64,000 bases of DNA from Pararge aegeria (taxonomy: Eukaryota; Arthropoda; Insecta; Lepidoptera; Nymphalidae), in contig NC_053180.1 in the NCBI RefSeq assembly GCF_905163445.1, positions 19,768,701 to 19,832,700 of the forward strand. The letters run 5' to 3'. The notes under the pieces are model-generated. The model had not been told where the DNA came from, did not search any database, and saw nothing but the letters and a program-made list of their open reading frames with translations. A program made the position numbers and the translations under genes. Of this stretch, positions 30,702 through 41,165 are shown in pieces (within the stretch, counting starts at the first letter, position 1; each line of letters begins with the position of its first letter).

Positions 30702-33700
30702 GTCAGCTCTTTATTTTACCACTCTATGCAACACGCTATCAAATTCTTATTATTTTGCTAGTAAATTACTGCACTTTTTACTTAGCGCTTGAAATTTAAA
30801 AACCTTTACTGCTCGGATAAGAGTTATGTTAAAATGATACCTACATTTCATTTTTGGGGTGCAATAAATTTGCGCTTAGTGAGGTCATGGAATAGTTGCC
30901 AACACTTACTTTATTTTGATGACCATCATCAGACCTGTAACCCCACTGTTCGGAACATGCCTCCTAGCTCGTACAAAACATAAAAAGCTTTAAATACTCT
31001 ATGCTGCAAACATTGAATTAAAAACATACAGAATCAGTCATTACTGTATGCATTAAAACAGTGAAAACGCCCAACGCATGTCTCACTTTACACCCGTAGA
31101 ATGTTGCTAGCTCAGAAACTTTTTCACATTTTATGGTGAACGCTTAGAATATTAGACGTAAAAAAATACTGTCATCTGCTAAACGGTATGAAGTGACTAA
31201 CCGTTAGTTCGAGAAACCATTCTAAAGTGGACCGGTTTTTGATGATTCAATATTAGTCGCGTACAAAGTTTCTGTATGTTCTATTTTGCGGCTCCAAAGC
31301 TGGTATCTAAATATTGGATATTCGAAAGATGCCAACAATTATTCATTGTTAACAATTATTCATTGTAAAGTCAACATCTCCTGAGGATGCTCCGGATTCG
31401 GAGCGAAACGTGCGTAGAGGGTATATTGCCGAAGATCTGTTTGGTGTGAAGTATAAGGATTGAAGATGTTATAAATTACACCACACAGATTCTCCTGCTT
31501 TTCGCGGAGTATAGCAAATTAAGCTTAATTTGATAATACTGGTATTTAAACTTACATCAGATTAATTTCGGTGAGAAAGTGGAAATACAAAGACGGAAGT
31601 TATTACAACAGTCAAATCTTCAAAAACAACAACACAATTTAACAAAAAATATGCCACGTGAAAACTCATACTCTGTAGGGTTGGCTTCCAGATATTTGTA
31701 AAGCGTATTAGAAGCGAACTAGCAGAATTTTTGATAGATACCTAAGGGCTATTAACAATGTAATGGTGCAGATCTTTACAAGTCTGTGGGTTAGATAGTT
31801 CAATATTGACAGTAGAGCTATATTGAAACGTTTTAAATCACACTCTCTATCCAAAATTAAAATCTTTCGCGTTTAATAATAACGATCTGGATATAATATG
31901 GTTAGAAGATTAAATACGCCCTTGTTTGTGATTATAATTTATAACAAGAGACATGAAGTATTTTGATATTGCTTCATGTACAAGCAGTTTCATTATTATA
32001 TTACACGACTCCGATAATATTGTCATTTCTCAACAATGTAATAAAAATACTCATGTCGATATTGTGGGTCGACTCATGTGGAAGAATATATGTCCGATAT
32101 TGCAGAGTAGACTAATTCTGATGGAATTATTTACTCATATCAAATGTAGTATGCGTATCATTTTATTTTCTTGATGGACTTATGAAGAAAAAATATGGTT
32201 TTATATAAATAAAATTGGTCTTTTAAAATGGTTTTATTTGTATTGCATACAGATGTGGTGGAAATCTTTAGAATGTTATGACAAAACTGCTCAGGAGTCA
32301 CTTGTCGCTTGATAGACGTCAAAACAGGCAATTGAAGGCTGTATATTTTTTTTAAACTTGATTTAAGCCTGTGACGTAGTGCACTTGCCTTCAATGTACT
32401 AATTTACCCTTGACATGATGAAACCCATATTATAGGTATCGCGGAAGACTGGAGGGGCAATTTTGATATATTCGGTGCGTGTTAGAAACAAGGAATCAAA
32501 ACACTTCGTACGAATCCATAAGACATAAACCTATAAAGGTTTATAATGTAGATATTTAAAATGCCTCGTATTTCAATTTTAGAATATTTTGGATATAACC
32601 AAATAGTTTATTTTCTGAGCACACGTTTGAAACGTGTGCTCAGAAAATAAATAATTATATCTTGTAAACTACAATTTTTTTCTTTATAATAGTTTTCTAG
32701 CTCCACCGAATTCAAAGCACCAAACTGGTACTTGGCAGAGCCATACTTAAAATGGCCGTAGCACCCCATGTACGACCCAACTGCTCCGAACTGCTCTGAA
32801 CTGTTAACCTTATATAGGGTGCCAAGTTTTCTGCTAGTAGTTCTAGCCTTGGATTCCATGCATTACTCAAAATTTAGTTTTTATAAAATTATAAACCTAG
32901 GAACTTTATACTGCTAGGGATCGGTACAGATATATTTTGAAAAGTTAGAGTAGTCTGCGAAAAAATCTAGTGCGTAAATGTTTTGTTTTACCCCACTTAT
33001 GTTTGTAATATTTATTCAAAGAAAAAATTACGACCTAAAAGTTACGTTTATTAATAATAGATTTTGATATTCCAGGCCTACTCTGTCAGGACCCAGATAC
33101 TCGTAAACTTTACCCAATTAATTCAACATGGCCATCCGAAAGTTTTTGTGGTAATTATACGTGTAAACTTAGATATAAAAACTTCACTCAAACAGAATAC
33201 GCGCCTGTTACGAAGATAAATAATACCTCACCAGAAGAAAAAGATAAAATTGTAGAAAGTGACATGAACACCAGCCCCAGTGAACAGGCTTTTGTCTTAA
33301 TCAAAAAAGTTCAACCAGTACAACAACCTGAACATCACAAAGAAGCGATAAAGAGGATAAATGCTTTGACAGATGATTTTAAAAGAGATACTGATACTGA
33401 TAGATACCTAACAGAATCCGAAATAAAATCAATAACTGAAATATTACATACGGTAAAGAAAAGTGATTTAGAAGCTATTGTGGAAATATACAATATTGCT
33501 CAGGATATTTACAAAGAAATGGATACCAATGGAGAGGAAAAAAATATTAAAGATACCTATTTGTATACTAAAAAAAGTAAAGAAAATATGCTCAATAAAA
33601 AAATATCGGGTAAAGCAAAAAGCTCTGTTTCATATTGGTATGAACCGCTTCACCAAGGTGGTATAAAAGTCAACCCTACGGATTTGAAAGTTGACGGCAC

Positions 33701-35525
33701 AAATGCTGTTCCTACTGCAAGAAGTTATTCAAATCCTGCTACTTACTACCAAGGCCCACTAACAGACAGAGATTTCAAAAACATGCCTTATTATTATCCA
33801 ATGTCAAATTTTCAGAGGACTTCATCGTATGTACACAATACAGCATCGCAAAATATGCCTAACCACGCACCACATCGTGCAAAGTCATGTAGGAAGCAGA
33901 AATTTAATAACATTGCACCAACCTGGGTAAACACACATAATAATGTACAGGCAGAATCAGGAAAACCTAAAATGCAACCAATGCTCCTTCCTTATCCGTT
34001 TTCTTACGTACAACATTATAACTTTAGTACATATCCAGCCAGCTTCTACTACAGTCACTATCCATGGGCTCAATTAGAAGCTTACAGTGGAAGTAGAAAT
34101 TATCCGCAGCAATACTTTGGTGCATATGCAGCTCATGTTCCAAATACTGCAGTTGTCGACAATGTCCAAGAAATAGAGCAGAAATCCGATGTTCATTATG
34201 TAAAAAGTGATAAGGTAATGGATACTGCGAATAAGACAGAAGGACTGAATTTACCTGAATGGCAAACAGAAGAGCTGTCACCTGAAGTTCTTGAAGAAGT
34301 AAAGGCGAACATATTAGAAGATTCCAAGTTACTAAAACCTATTGTTAAAACTGTAAAACTAGAGAAGGTGGGAAAAGTCATTAAATTAGACGAACTTACA
34401 CGAACCAAAAGAGATCTAAATAATATTGATGATAAAGGTGTTGAATTGGAAATTGTTCATTATGAGCCATATATCGAAAAAACAACGTAAGTTTATTTTT
34501 TTTCTTAAAAACTTTAACGTAGAAATTCCAACACGACAAATTTTATGTTTCCTAAAAAATGGGATCTTACATAAATTACAAATATTGGGATCACGCATTA
34601 CAAAGGCTAAACTTGAAAAAGTTAACAAATTAACGACAGAAAAAAAATGATGGAATGCCGACCCTTTGTCTTGACAGATGTTTTGGTGTATTTTATCGTT
34701 ACTTTTTGAATAGTTAAAAAGGTCAAACCTTTTTGGGAATGAAAGGCGGCGTAGAATGATGTGTGAAGACTAAACAATGTTTTTTTTTAGTAAGTGTTAT
34801 ATATCTGTAGTTAAAATATTCTTATTTTCAAAAGTTTTTTTGCTTGTAAAATTATATTAACTATTAGTAATTTCGAAACACTAATGTTACGGCTTTGGCA
34901 AATTGATATTGATAATATTCAGATATAAAATTTAGTTAAACTATTTTGGAAAAAGGAATACTCATTTTCTAGTTTTGAATTTCAAAATAACTTCTATCTA
35001 TATCATTAGCGCGATGAACACTCTGCAAACATTTATATACAGGTAAACACTCAGACGCTGAAAAACATTCATGTTCCTCTCACAAACATTTTCCAGTGGT
35101 GGGAATCGAAATCTTGGACTCAGAAAGCAGGGCAACTGCCCACTGCGCCAATCGCCAGTCAAATAGCGGGCTAACTTGTTAGGGATATGGCACTTATATT
35201 AAACCCATGACCCAAATTGGTTTCGGCATCGTACCGCAATGCTGAATCGCTTGGCGTAACGTGCTTAGTGTGGGGTAAAAGAGGAATTACAGATTTTTTT
35301 ATAATTGGAATTACAGATTGAACTCCGTACAGTACTCCTACATCAGGTACATCAGGTAGTGTTATAAATAATATCGACCTTATTTCCAGACTACCGAAAG
35401 CAACTTATAGATTGGAGTCTCATTTAATTTTCAGGTGCGAATCGAGTGTCGAACCTGGATTTTTCCGGCTGGGAAGCCCGAACGAGCCTTACCCAGCATG
35501 CTGCCCTCAAAAGATTGACGGCTGA
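30623..35525 (+). CDS. Secreted protein with an SVWC-like domain split by a long insert (three-exon model, 526 aa)
   Basis: Model: join(30623..30701, 33076..34486, 35435..35525). Residues 1-21 form a signal peptide (hydrophobic core, VQG before the predicted cut). Residues 30-56 read C-Q-D-P-D-T-R-K-L-Y, then W-P-S, then C51-x4-C56. Residues 498-526 give C498-x20-C519-C520 with the ending PYPACCP. Together these resemble the two halves of a single-domain von Willebrand factor type C (SVWC) module; insect members such as Vago are secreted and are linked to antiviral, nutritional or stress responses. I see six of the usual eight cysteines. About 440 residues lie between the halves: a charged helix-prone part (about 137-176) and a Tyr/Pro/Asn-rich part (about 225-370) with one extra Cys (298). 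N-glycosylation sequons occur at N42, N53, N62 and N76, and K471-R472 is dibasic. The phases join exactly. The family call is by pattern and the function is unknown. Exon 2 is certain as a coding exon; exons 1 and 3 are inferred. Confidence 0.72.
30995..31145 (-). repeat. Dispersed repeat N, copy 1
   Basis: CAGTGAAAACGCCCAACGCA TGTCTCACTTTACACCC is the reverse complement of the block at 36885-36935. Confidence 0.7.
31345..31535 (+). mobile_element. Penelope-like tail, in intron 1
   Basis: TGTAAAGTCAACATCTCCTG AGGATGCTCC, CGGAGCGAAACGTGCGTAGA, CTGTTTGGTGTGAAGTATAA and CTGCTTTTCGCGGAGTATAG: the cleanest copy of the tail. Confidence 0.75.
32607..32651. repeat. Perfect 45-nt palindrome (22-bp arms, 1-nt centre)
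   Basis: Arms 32607-32628 and 32630-32651 are exact reverse complements around G32629; the core is GAGCACACGTTTGAAACGTG. Confidence 0.97.
32695..32862 (-). pseudogene. LINE reverse-transcriptase fragment
   Basis: The minus strand reads SKARTTSRKLGTLYKV and then GSAKYQFGALNSVE. These match the stretch before the C-terminus of jockey/CR1-like reverse transcriptases (K-L-G ... S-A-K-Y-Q-L-x-x-L-D-S-V-E). A related scrap on the minus strand is at about 57890-57945. Confidence 0.55.
33076..34486 (+). CDS. Exon 2: large coding exon of the SVWC-like gene
   Basis: The frame is open from the acceptor TTGATATTCCAG at 33064-33075, not just from the internal ATG at 33264. It encodes the first three module cysteines (C30, C51, C56), then the long insert. 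The exon is 1411 nt and ends with two codon bases (AC) before the donor GTAAGT at 34487-34492. It is by far the longest open frame in 64 kb. Its composition (Asn, Lys, Tyr, Glu rich; many TAT/TAC codons between 33720 and 34150) differs from the transposon-derived frames around it. A start at 33264 would drop the signal peptide and the N-terminal cysteines, so I reject it as the true start. Confidence 0.88.
35035..35163 (-). mobile_element. SINE-A head half, in intron 2
   Basis: ACACTCAGACGCTGAAAAAC ATTCATG, AACATTTTCCAGTGGTGGGA and CTGCCCACTGCGCCAATCGC. Confidence 0.8.
35164..35280 (-). mobile_element. SINE-C fragment, in intron 2
   Basis: TAGCGGGCTAACTTGTTAGG and TGCTGAATCGCTTGGCG. Confidence 0.5.
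35435..35525 (+). CDS. Exon 3: C-terminal half of the SVWC-like module and stop
   Basis: The acceptor TTTAATTTTCAG ends at 35434. G35435 completes the split codon AC|G (Thr497), and the next codon is Cys498. The exon then encodes ESSVEPGFFRLGSPNEPYPA followed by CCPQKIDG and TGA at 35523-35525. A double cysteine preceded by YP and followed by Pro is the usual end of SVWC modules. The frame fit, the pyrimidine-rich acceptor and a polyadenylation hexamer 65 nt beyond the stop all support it. Confidence 0.78.
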
Positions 35526-35589
35526 TATGAGAGGCAACTTAGCCAAATTTCTAAAATAATTTCTCAACCACTAAAAAACCTAACTGAGG

Positions 35590-35595
35590 AATAAA
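35590..35595 (+). terminator. Polyadenylation signal of the SVWC-like gene
   Basis: AATAAA lies 65 nt after the TGA, the nearest hexamer downstream of the last exon. Such hexamers are common in AT-rich DNA, but the position is right. Confidence 0.5.
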
Positions 35596-36005
35596 TATTG
35601 TACGAGAAGTTATGGGCATTGCCTGCGAATTCGTCTTGTTCATTTCCGTTTTTGAAATCTCACAAAAAAACGTTTGGTTTTGAACTAAAATTGTATTAAA
35701 ATTCTATGGGAACGGTTTCAAAAAACTCTGCAAGAGATATTATCAGAGTTAAATCGCATTAGCAGATTTTGTGTTCTAAAATTTTAATATATCTCCGGTA
35801 CAAACAAAAGTGTGCTACATTAGAGTAGCAGTATTAATTTTTATCCAAATACCTAAATAGTTTTCAAGGGTATTTATTTAATAGGACATTTAATTTGGAA
35901 GTTATATTGAGTTTTAAAAAATGTTAGGAGTACACCTTAACAAAACAATTCTTTTTACATCTGAATTGAATGTTCTTTCTGAATTGAGTTCTAGTTCACA
36001 CATCT
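35596..36005. other. Unassigned downstream flank of the SVWC-like gene
   Basis: AT-rich; nothing recognised. Confidence 0.35.
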
Positions 36006-36009
36006 CCCA

Positions 36010-36085
36010 AATAAACTGTTCCTACGGGATGCTTTGAATACAAACAGAAACGCGGACAAAGTCGCGGGTAACAACTAGTTCCTTT
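36010..36085 (-). repeat. Repeat G head fragment
   Basis: CAAACAGAAACGCGGACAAA GTCGCGGGTAACAACTAG is the reverse complement of the G start. Confidence 0.6.
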
Positions 36086-36454
36086 TAAGACCAACAGTCG
36101 TATGTGAGGTAGATAGCAAGTACCAATTTTAAGGACACAGTATAATTTGTCGAAAGTTTGGTGCAAATACAGTAAGCGGGGAAGCCCCGCAGGTAGGAAT
36201 TCCCCACAGGCCAGCTATTTGGCAGACGGTACCAAAAAAACTAACATTTCAAATATAAAACCCGATTTTAGTAATTGCTTATACGTTTCGTGCAATAAAT
36301 GTTTTACTGTGTAATCCAGTAATATAGTAAATTAAAAAAATAGAACATACAATAAATTATTTGTTAGTTTTGTAAATAATATTATTTTTATTAAAAAAAA
36401 AAACAAAAATAAATATAATTTTTTATTTCACGTGATTTAAGAATGCACAGAAAC
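36086..36454. other. Unassigned stretch
   Basis: Short CG-rich piece at 36175-36225, otherwise AT-rich; nothing recognised. Confidence 0.3.
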
Positions 36455-36455
36455 A

Positions 36456-36770
36456 GTGCTATCATCATATTAACCGATTACAAACTCACTACAGAGCACG
36501 GGTCTCCTTCCACAATGCGAAGGGGTTAAGGCCGTAGTCCATCACGGCCCAATGCGGTTTGGTGGACTTCACTTTATTTTGAGTACATTATGGAAAACTC
36601 TCAGGCATTTTCTTCACTTTGTTTTCCTTCACCATTGCAAGTGATATTGTAATTGCTTAAATCGCACGTAACTTCTGAAAAGTTAGAGGTACGTGGTATT
36701 CGAACTTGGTCCCCCGAAAGTGAAGTCTGAGTCCTATCCACCGGGCTATCACAGCTTCACACAGCCCGAG
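36456..36770 (-). mobile_element. SINE-B, full length
   Basis: GGGTCTCCTTCCACAATGCG AAGGGGTTAAGG to TATCCACCGGGCTATCACAG CTTCAC. Confidence 0.82.
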
Positions 36771-36834
36771 GTTAGTCACTTTATTCCAATTAGCTGTTGA
36801 CATCATTATTTTACCTAATAATGTTCTAATCGTT

Positions 36835-36962
36835 TACCATAAAATGGGCAAAATGGGAAAGTTAGTGAGTTAGCATTCCGTGGGTGTAAAGTGAGACGTG
36901 CCTGGGGCGTTTTCACTGTTTTTGTAACAGTAGCTGAATGAAAGTTCTGTATGTTCTTGATT
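36835..36962 (+). repeat. Dispersed repeat N, copy 2
   Basis: GGGTGTAAAGTGAGACGTGC, GGGGCGTTTTCACTGTTTTT and TTCTGTATGTTCTTGATTA. It is inverted relative to 30995-31145. Confidence 0.7.
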
Positions 36963-37236
36963 ATTCTGTGTTTAGATCATATACACAGATGCTCCATAGA
37001 AGGATTTTACAGTTTTTATCACAGTAAACTGGATACGGCCAATCACACACTCCGATTGTTTATTGTTTTATTGTCAAGTCTGATACGTTAATAATATACG
37101 TAGTAGACTTTCACCATATATAATTAGTAATATTATTTTAATGTTTTATTTGTAACAGCAGAAAAACTCAAGGAAAAAAATAGCAGAACATTTTGTATTA
37201 AGTACGTCTTAAATATAAAATGTGCATAAAAATTAT

Positions 37237-37602
37237 TTAACCTTTCCGTCGTTTTATTTTTAAAATTAAATATAGTTGTTTGTTTTTTTCTGTGAAACGC
37301 GAATGTGATTTGCAAGGCTCAACGCTCTGCGCGCTCTGTGTCCTATGCCTTAATAAGACAGCGCTTGCATACATTTTTTTACCCTGTGGAGACACATAGA
37401 TAACTTGCATTGTAGCTACAACAGTGTGTATGCTACTAAGAAAAAATACGTAAAAAAAATACATTATTATGCCCAACATGTTTGTATTTAATTTACGTAA
37501 ACATAATATACCTGGAAAGTGCAAATTTAGGTCGTAGGCGTGTGAATCGGAAGTGCCATTCAGAAAACCTGCAAATATCATGACAAGCAAAAGAAATGCA
37601 AC
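37237..37602 (-). other. Open frame with a signal-peptide-like start, unrecognised
   Basis: The minus-strand frame runs about 120 codons from a TGA near 37602. Its start reads GVAFLLLVMIFAGFLNGTSD, then SHAYDLNLHFPG, then a possible donor CAG|GTATAT near 37512. The only ATG in the hydrophobic run is internal (at VM), so a full signal peptide would need an upstream exon. The later part is Lys/Ser rich without a recognisable domain. Could be a remnant or chance. Confidence 0.2.
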
Positions 37603-37604
37603 CC

Positions 37605-38195
37605 CAATGTCATTTCATCTCAGCCCAGAACGACTCAGTAGGTACTATTCACAGAGGCATGACCGAAACTGATTAAGTATTCCAGTCAGCGGCCAAAGTA
37701 ACAAATTAACCAGCCTATCTCCAATTCACTAATAAGAAAGGACGTTTGTTAAAAACACATTAGTCAATCCACGGGCCCCTTTTTAAAGCCGGGTCCCAAA
37801 GATAACGCCTAATTTAAAATTACTCACAAAAAAGCCTAATAAATCAGTTTGGGTAACGTTGCCCCCACATGAAGGTGGTATTTTTGATACTAATTCATCC
37901 AAAACAGTCTCTGTTTTTATTAGAATAGGGAATAAAGGTTGGTCATTAGATACGCCTTTTTTTCTTTGAACATTTCAAACATGTTTTAGAGGCATTCATT
38001 ATGTTTGTTTGGCTGTTTGCTGTGTTATTTGTTTGTTAATTAATATAAGTATTGACTATTGAGCGTCAATGTTGTTGTTATAATACTAATAGCGCATTGA
38101 TGAAATCCAAATATTTAGAATTCTGTACTTAGATTTTAAGGATTATTAATTTCGGATTGTGTGTAGGTGATAAAAAATTAACAGCATAACGCGGG
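37605..38195. other. Unassigned stretch
   Basis: Nothing recognised. Confidence 0.35.
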
Positions 38196-38530
38196 CTTGT
38201 TGGCGTGCCTCAGAATGGGGACTGCTAGGAAGACTTTGAACTCTAGGGCTCGAAGAAGCGAAGGGATCGTCGGCCGGTTGACGTCAGAAGTCGGGGACCT
38301 CGTCTTCGCCGGCGAAGACGCTGTGCAGAGGTTTATTGTGTGTTCTGATAGGGAGCATTGACAGTAATAATCTGATCGTCAGGGTCGTGAAGGATGTATT
38401 TAGGCCTCCTCTTGTTGTGATTGGCGCTAAGTTTGGGTTAGTAAAAAGAAGCCGCAACTATGAGGAAGTTGGTATGTCAGATAGACTTCGCAAAGTAAAT
38501 TTTCGAGAGTTTTTTGAAATTAGAGTTTAA
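38196..38530 (+). other. GC-richer unassigned block with a 20-nt palindrome
   Basis: The palindrome CGTCTTCGCCGGCGAAGACG lies at 38301-38320, in a block with no clear frame. The composition suggests a coding or retroelement remnant. No family recognised. Confidence 0.3.
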
Positions 38531-38585
38531 GGAGAGTGGCAGTTTATAACTGGAATATATACGGAACATACCCACACACTTTCTC

Positions 38586-38612
38586 TTTATATATATATAT
38601 ATATATATATAA
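38586..38612. repeat. (AT)n microsatellite
   Basis: Thirteen or so TA units, followed by GATA-rich sequence. Confidence 0.9.
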
Positions 38613-38649
38613 GATAGATAGAAGTAGGATAATATATAAAATATAATAT

Positions 38650-38768
38650 AGTAGGATTAATAAATAGTTTTAAAGAAGCAATTAAAATTATATTTCCTTA
38701 ATAACCAATGATGTGCCTGTATGGAGTCAAACATTGCAAAGATCCCTCCCGGTGTAGTCGCTATCACA
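38650..38768 (-). mobile_element. SINE-D fragment
   Basis: CCTGTATGGAGTCAAACATT GCAAAGATCCCTCCCGGTGT, minus orientation. Confidence 0.55.
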
Positions 38769-38769
38769 T

Positions 38770-39480
38770 GCCTATTTAAATAAAAATTTCTGATTCGATT
38801 TATTTTGAATTATAGTTTTAGTACTCTTAAGTTTTGTCTCAATAAATAGTTGGTAAACAGCTGATAATAAAAACACTCACAATACAAATTTGTTTCATAA
38901 AACAATTTTCAGGGGTATTATCTTAAACAAAAATTATTTTTAAAGCATTTAGACGAAGAAGCGTTTCACTGCAACCTAATTAGCTAATGGCATAGCGGCA
39001 TCTGGCCACTGGGGAATGTTTGGTTGTTATTAAGTAAAAAGGATTATAACAAACCACAAGAAATCAAATAAGATATAGGCCAAGGAATAACGTCGTAACT
39101 GAAAACAATAATACATGATAAAGCGCGGCAATGTCCATTCGGAGTTCAAATTCATCGCTCAATTTTACTATAAAGGCCATTCCAGCTAATGGAGTGGGTC
39201 TGAAATGTCTCTGCAGCGTATTTCCTTACTACTCAAAGGTTTATCGCATCCATAGGAATTGGGGGATGGATTGTCGTAGAACATGCAACTACGATGTGAC
39301 CTAAGATGGTCATATCGTAGTGCATGCTTTTTGGTTGGTTTACTATTCCACTATTGGCTATTTCAGCAAAATGATATGTTACAGTGCCATTACAGTTATT
39401 TTCTGGTTTATGTTGTTGATACACTACAATATTCAACACCATAGTACGATCTACTTAGGTAGTCATATTAAAAGTTTAGA
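38770..39480. other. Unassigned stretch
   Basis: A 69-codon minus frame (39233-39442) has no identifiable domain. Confidence 0.3.
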
Positions 39481-39483
39481 TAA

Positions 39484-39755
39484 TGACTAAGACACCGGGA
39501 GGTATCTTTGAATCGTTAGAGTCCATACAGAACTGAAATATATCAAAAATGTACCTGTATTTATGTATGTACACAATGTCATGACTGTGAATCAAATATA
39601 ATTTTATTTATGTCTTGTAAACTTTTTACTAATAAAATAAGAATGATCAGCACATTTGTTAAAACGCTAATCAATGTAATAAAATGTCTGACACAAAATA
39701 AATTATATTCATCCAAAGTTATTAAACCTTAACCATTTTTTTAAATTACTGTAAC
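39484..39755 (+). mobile_element. SINE-D
   Basis: GACTAAGACACCGGGAGGTA TCTTTGAATCGTTAGAGTCC, ending near an AACCATTTTTTTAAATTACT block shared with 43335. Confidence 0.6.
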
Positions 39756-40189
39756 AGTTCAAACAATAATTTTATTTATTACAACTGCTAAACTTTGAAA
39801 AACTTCGAAAATACGCGTCTCTACATAACATTTTCTTAAAAACCGAACGTAACTCTAGTTCGGGTTCACTTAAAAAGGCATTTACCCTTCGTGCCCGACT
39901 GACTTATTGTATACCGATGAAGAGAGACGTAACTACAAGTTTATTAATGGAAAAAGCGGGAGAGAAGATGCGTCAGGAATATTTAAATTAAGTCCTCCCC
40001 TTAATGTCGGACATTATTTTTTTATCGGCACGTCCAAATAAAGATATGTCGCGAGGTTTTTTTCGAGGGGAAACGTTATCTTGGTAGAAAAAATGTGAGG
40101 CTGAACCCTTTCGTTCTACAAATAATGAACCAGTAGAGACAGTGTTTGTTTCACAGATTATAATAAACTCAGACTCAAAATAAAAATAG
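39756..40189. other. Unassigned stretch
   Basis: An 87-codon minus frame (39988-40251) has no recognisable domain. Confidence 0.3.
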
Positions 40190-40194
40190 ATGGC

Positions 40195-40240
40195 GCGTAA
40201 CGGAAAAATGTGACGCGTAACCGAAAAATATGACGGTAAT
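40195..40240. repeat. Short tandem duplication
   Basis: CGCGTAACGGAAAAATGTGA is followed by CGCGTAACCGAAAAATATGA. Confidence 0.85.
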
Positions 40241-40244
40241 TTTT

Positions 40245-41022
40245 TTTCCAACGCCGGAAAAGAAGTTTCACTTCAAAAACTTAAAACAAATACCTCAGAA
40301 AAACAGGTGCTTACTATAGGTAATATAGCAATACTCAGAATGCTCAAAATCATTAAGCGAGCCATATAAAGGGCTATATTAGCTTGCTACATACTTATTA
40401 GTCGAAAAAGTTTAAGAACCTTCCTAATGATTTATTACTACGTTAAATTATCTTGTCAACAAACTGTTCTACAGTTTGACGAATGTTTGTAATTTCATCT
40501 AATTGTTGCTGAAAATAAAATTAAATTAAAAAATATATATTAATTGGATTTGTATAGTTGAGTCACTTTTCTTGTTGTAGGCTTGTACTTTGTATGATAT
40601 AATAATATATATATATATATATATATAAGTCTTAATTTAATGCGAGCATTGCATTTCAATGCGTTGTAGAGATACAGACAATATTGAAGTTACAAAAGGT
40701 CTGACCCATACATAGGTACTAAGCATCAACATTGCAAGTTAAATAGAAGCTTGTAAAATGTCTCTTTAAAGATACGCGGTCTACAGCAAAGAACCAACTA
40801 TACAGCAAAAAAACTTTCTACCGAGGATTAAACAAAATATTTCATAGCGCGCCTTATCAAGAGATTAAACGTCCCACATAAACTTTTTATACGCTTTAAA
40901 TAAAATGATTAAAGTTTTAATATAAACAGGACGGAGATAAGCTTATACCGAGTACAGACGCTTTATTCATGTTGCACAGTTCCCAACTCAAAGATGGGCA
41001 AGCTTAATAATATCAGCATCAT
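40245..41022. other. Unassigned AT-rich stretch
   Basis: (TA)n at 40603-40627; nothing else recognised. Confidence 0.35.
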
Positions 41023-41024
41023 CA

Positions 41025-41165
41025 GATCGACCTCGCTGGCACAGTAGAGAGCGCTTCGGTCTTATAAATGGGATAAAGTCCCACCAGAACTTATAATGGT
41101 GGAAGGGTGGCTTAGGCTGTGGCTAGTGACCATTCTTCTAGGAAACGATTACGGGTTATGGGTGT
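41025..41165 (+). mobile_element. SINE-C-like remnant
   Basis: CGACCTCGCTGGCACAGTAG and GGCTGTGGCTAGTGACC. Confidence 0.45.

Larger units (their letters stand above)
30702..33075 (+). other. Intron 1 of the SVWC-like gene
   Basis: An intron of 2374 nt, GT...AG. It holds a dispersed repeat (about 30995-31145), a Penelope-like tail (31345-31530), a 45-nt palindrome (32607-32651) and a minus-strand LINE reverse-transcriptase remnant (32700-32862). The stretch 31535-32600 is AT-rich and I recognise nothing in it. Confidence 0.6.
34487..35434 (+). other. Intron 2 of the SVWC-like gene
   Basis: An intron of 948 nt with donor GTAAGT and acceptor TTTTCAG. It contains the head half of a SINE-A copy on the minus strand (about 35035-35163), followed directly by a SINE-C fragment (about 35164-35280). 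The first in-frame codon of the intron is TAA (34488-34490), so an unspliced transcript would end at residue 497. Confidence 0.75.

Noticed and set aside
33264..34490. Single-exon gene starting at the internal ATG and ending at the TAA at 34488
   Set aside because: The frame is open upstream to a good acceptor and would lose its signal peptide and cysteines. The TAA overlaps a strong donor, and a matching last exon with YPACCP lies downstream.
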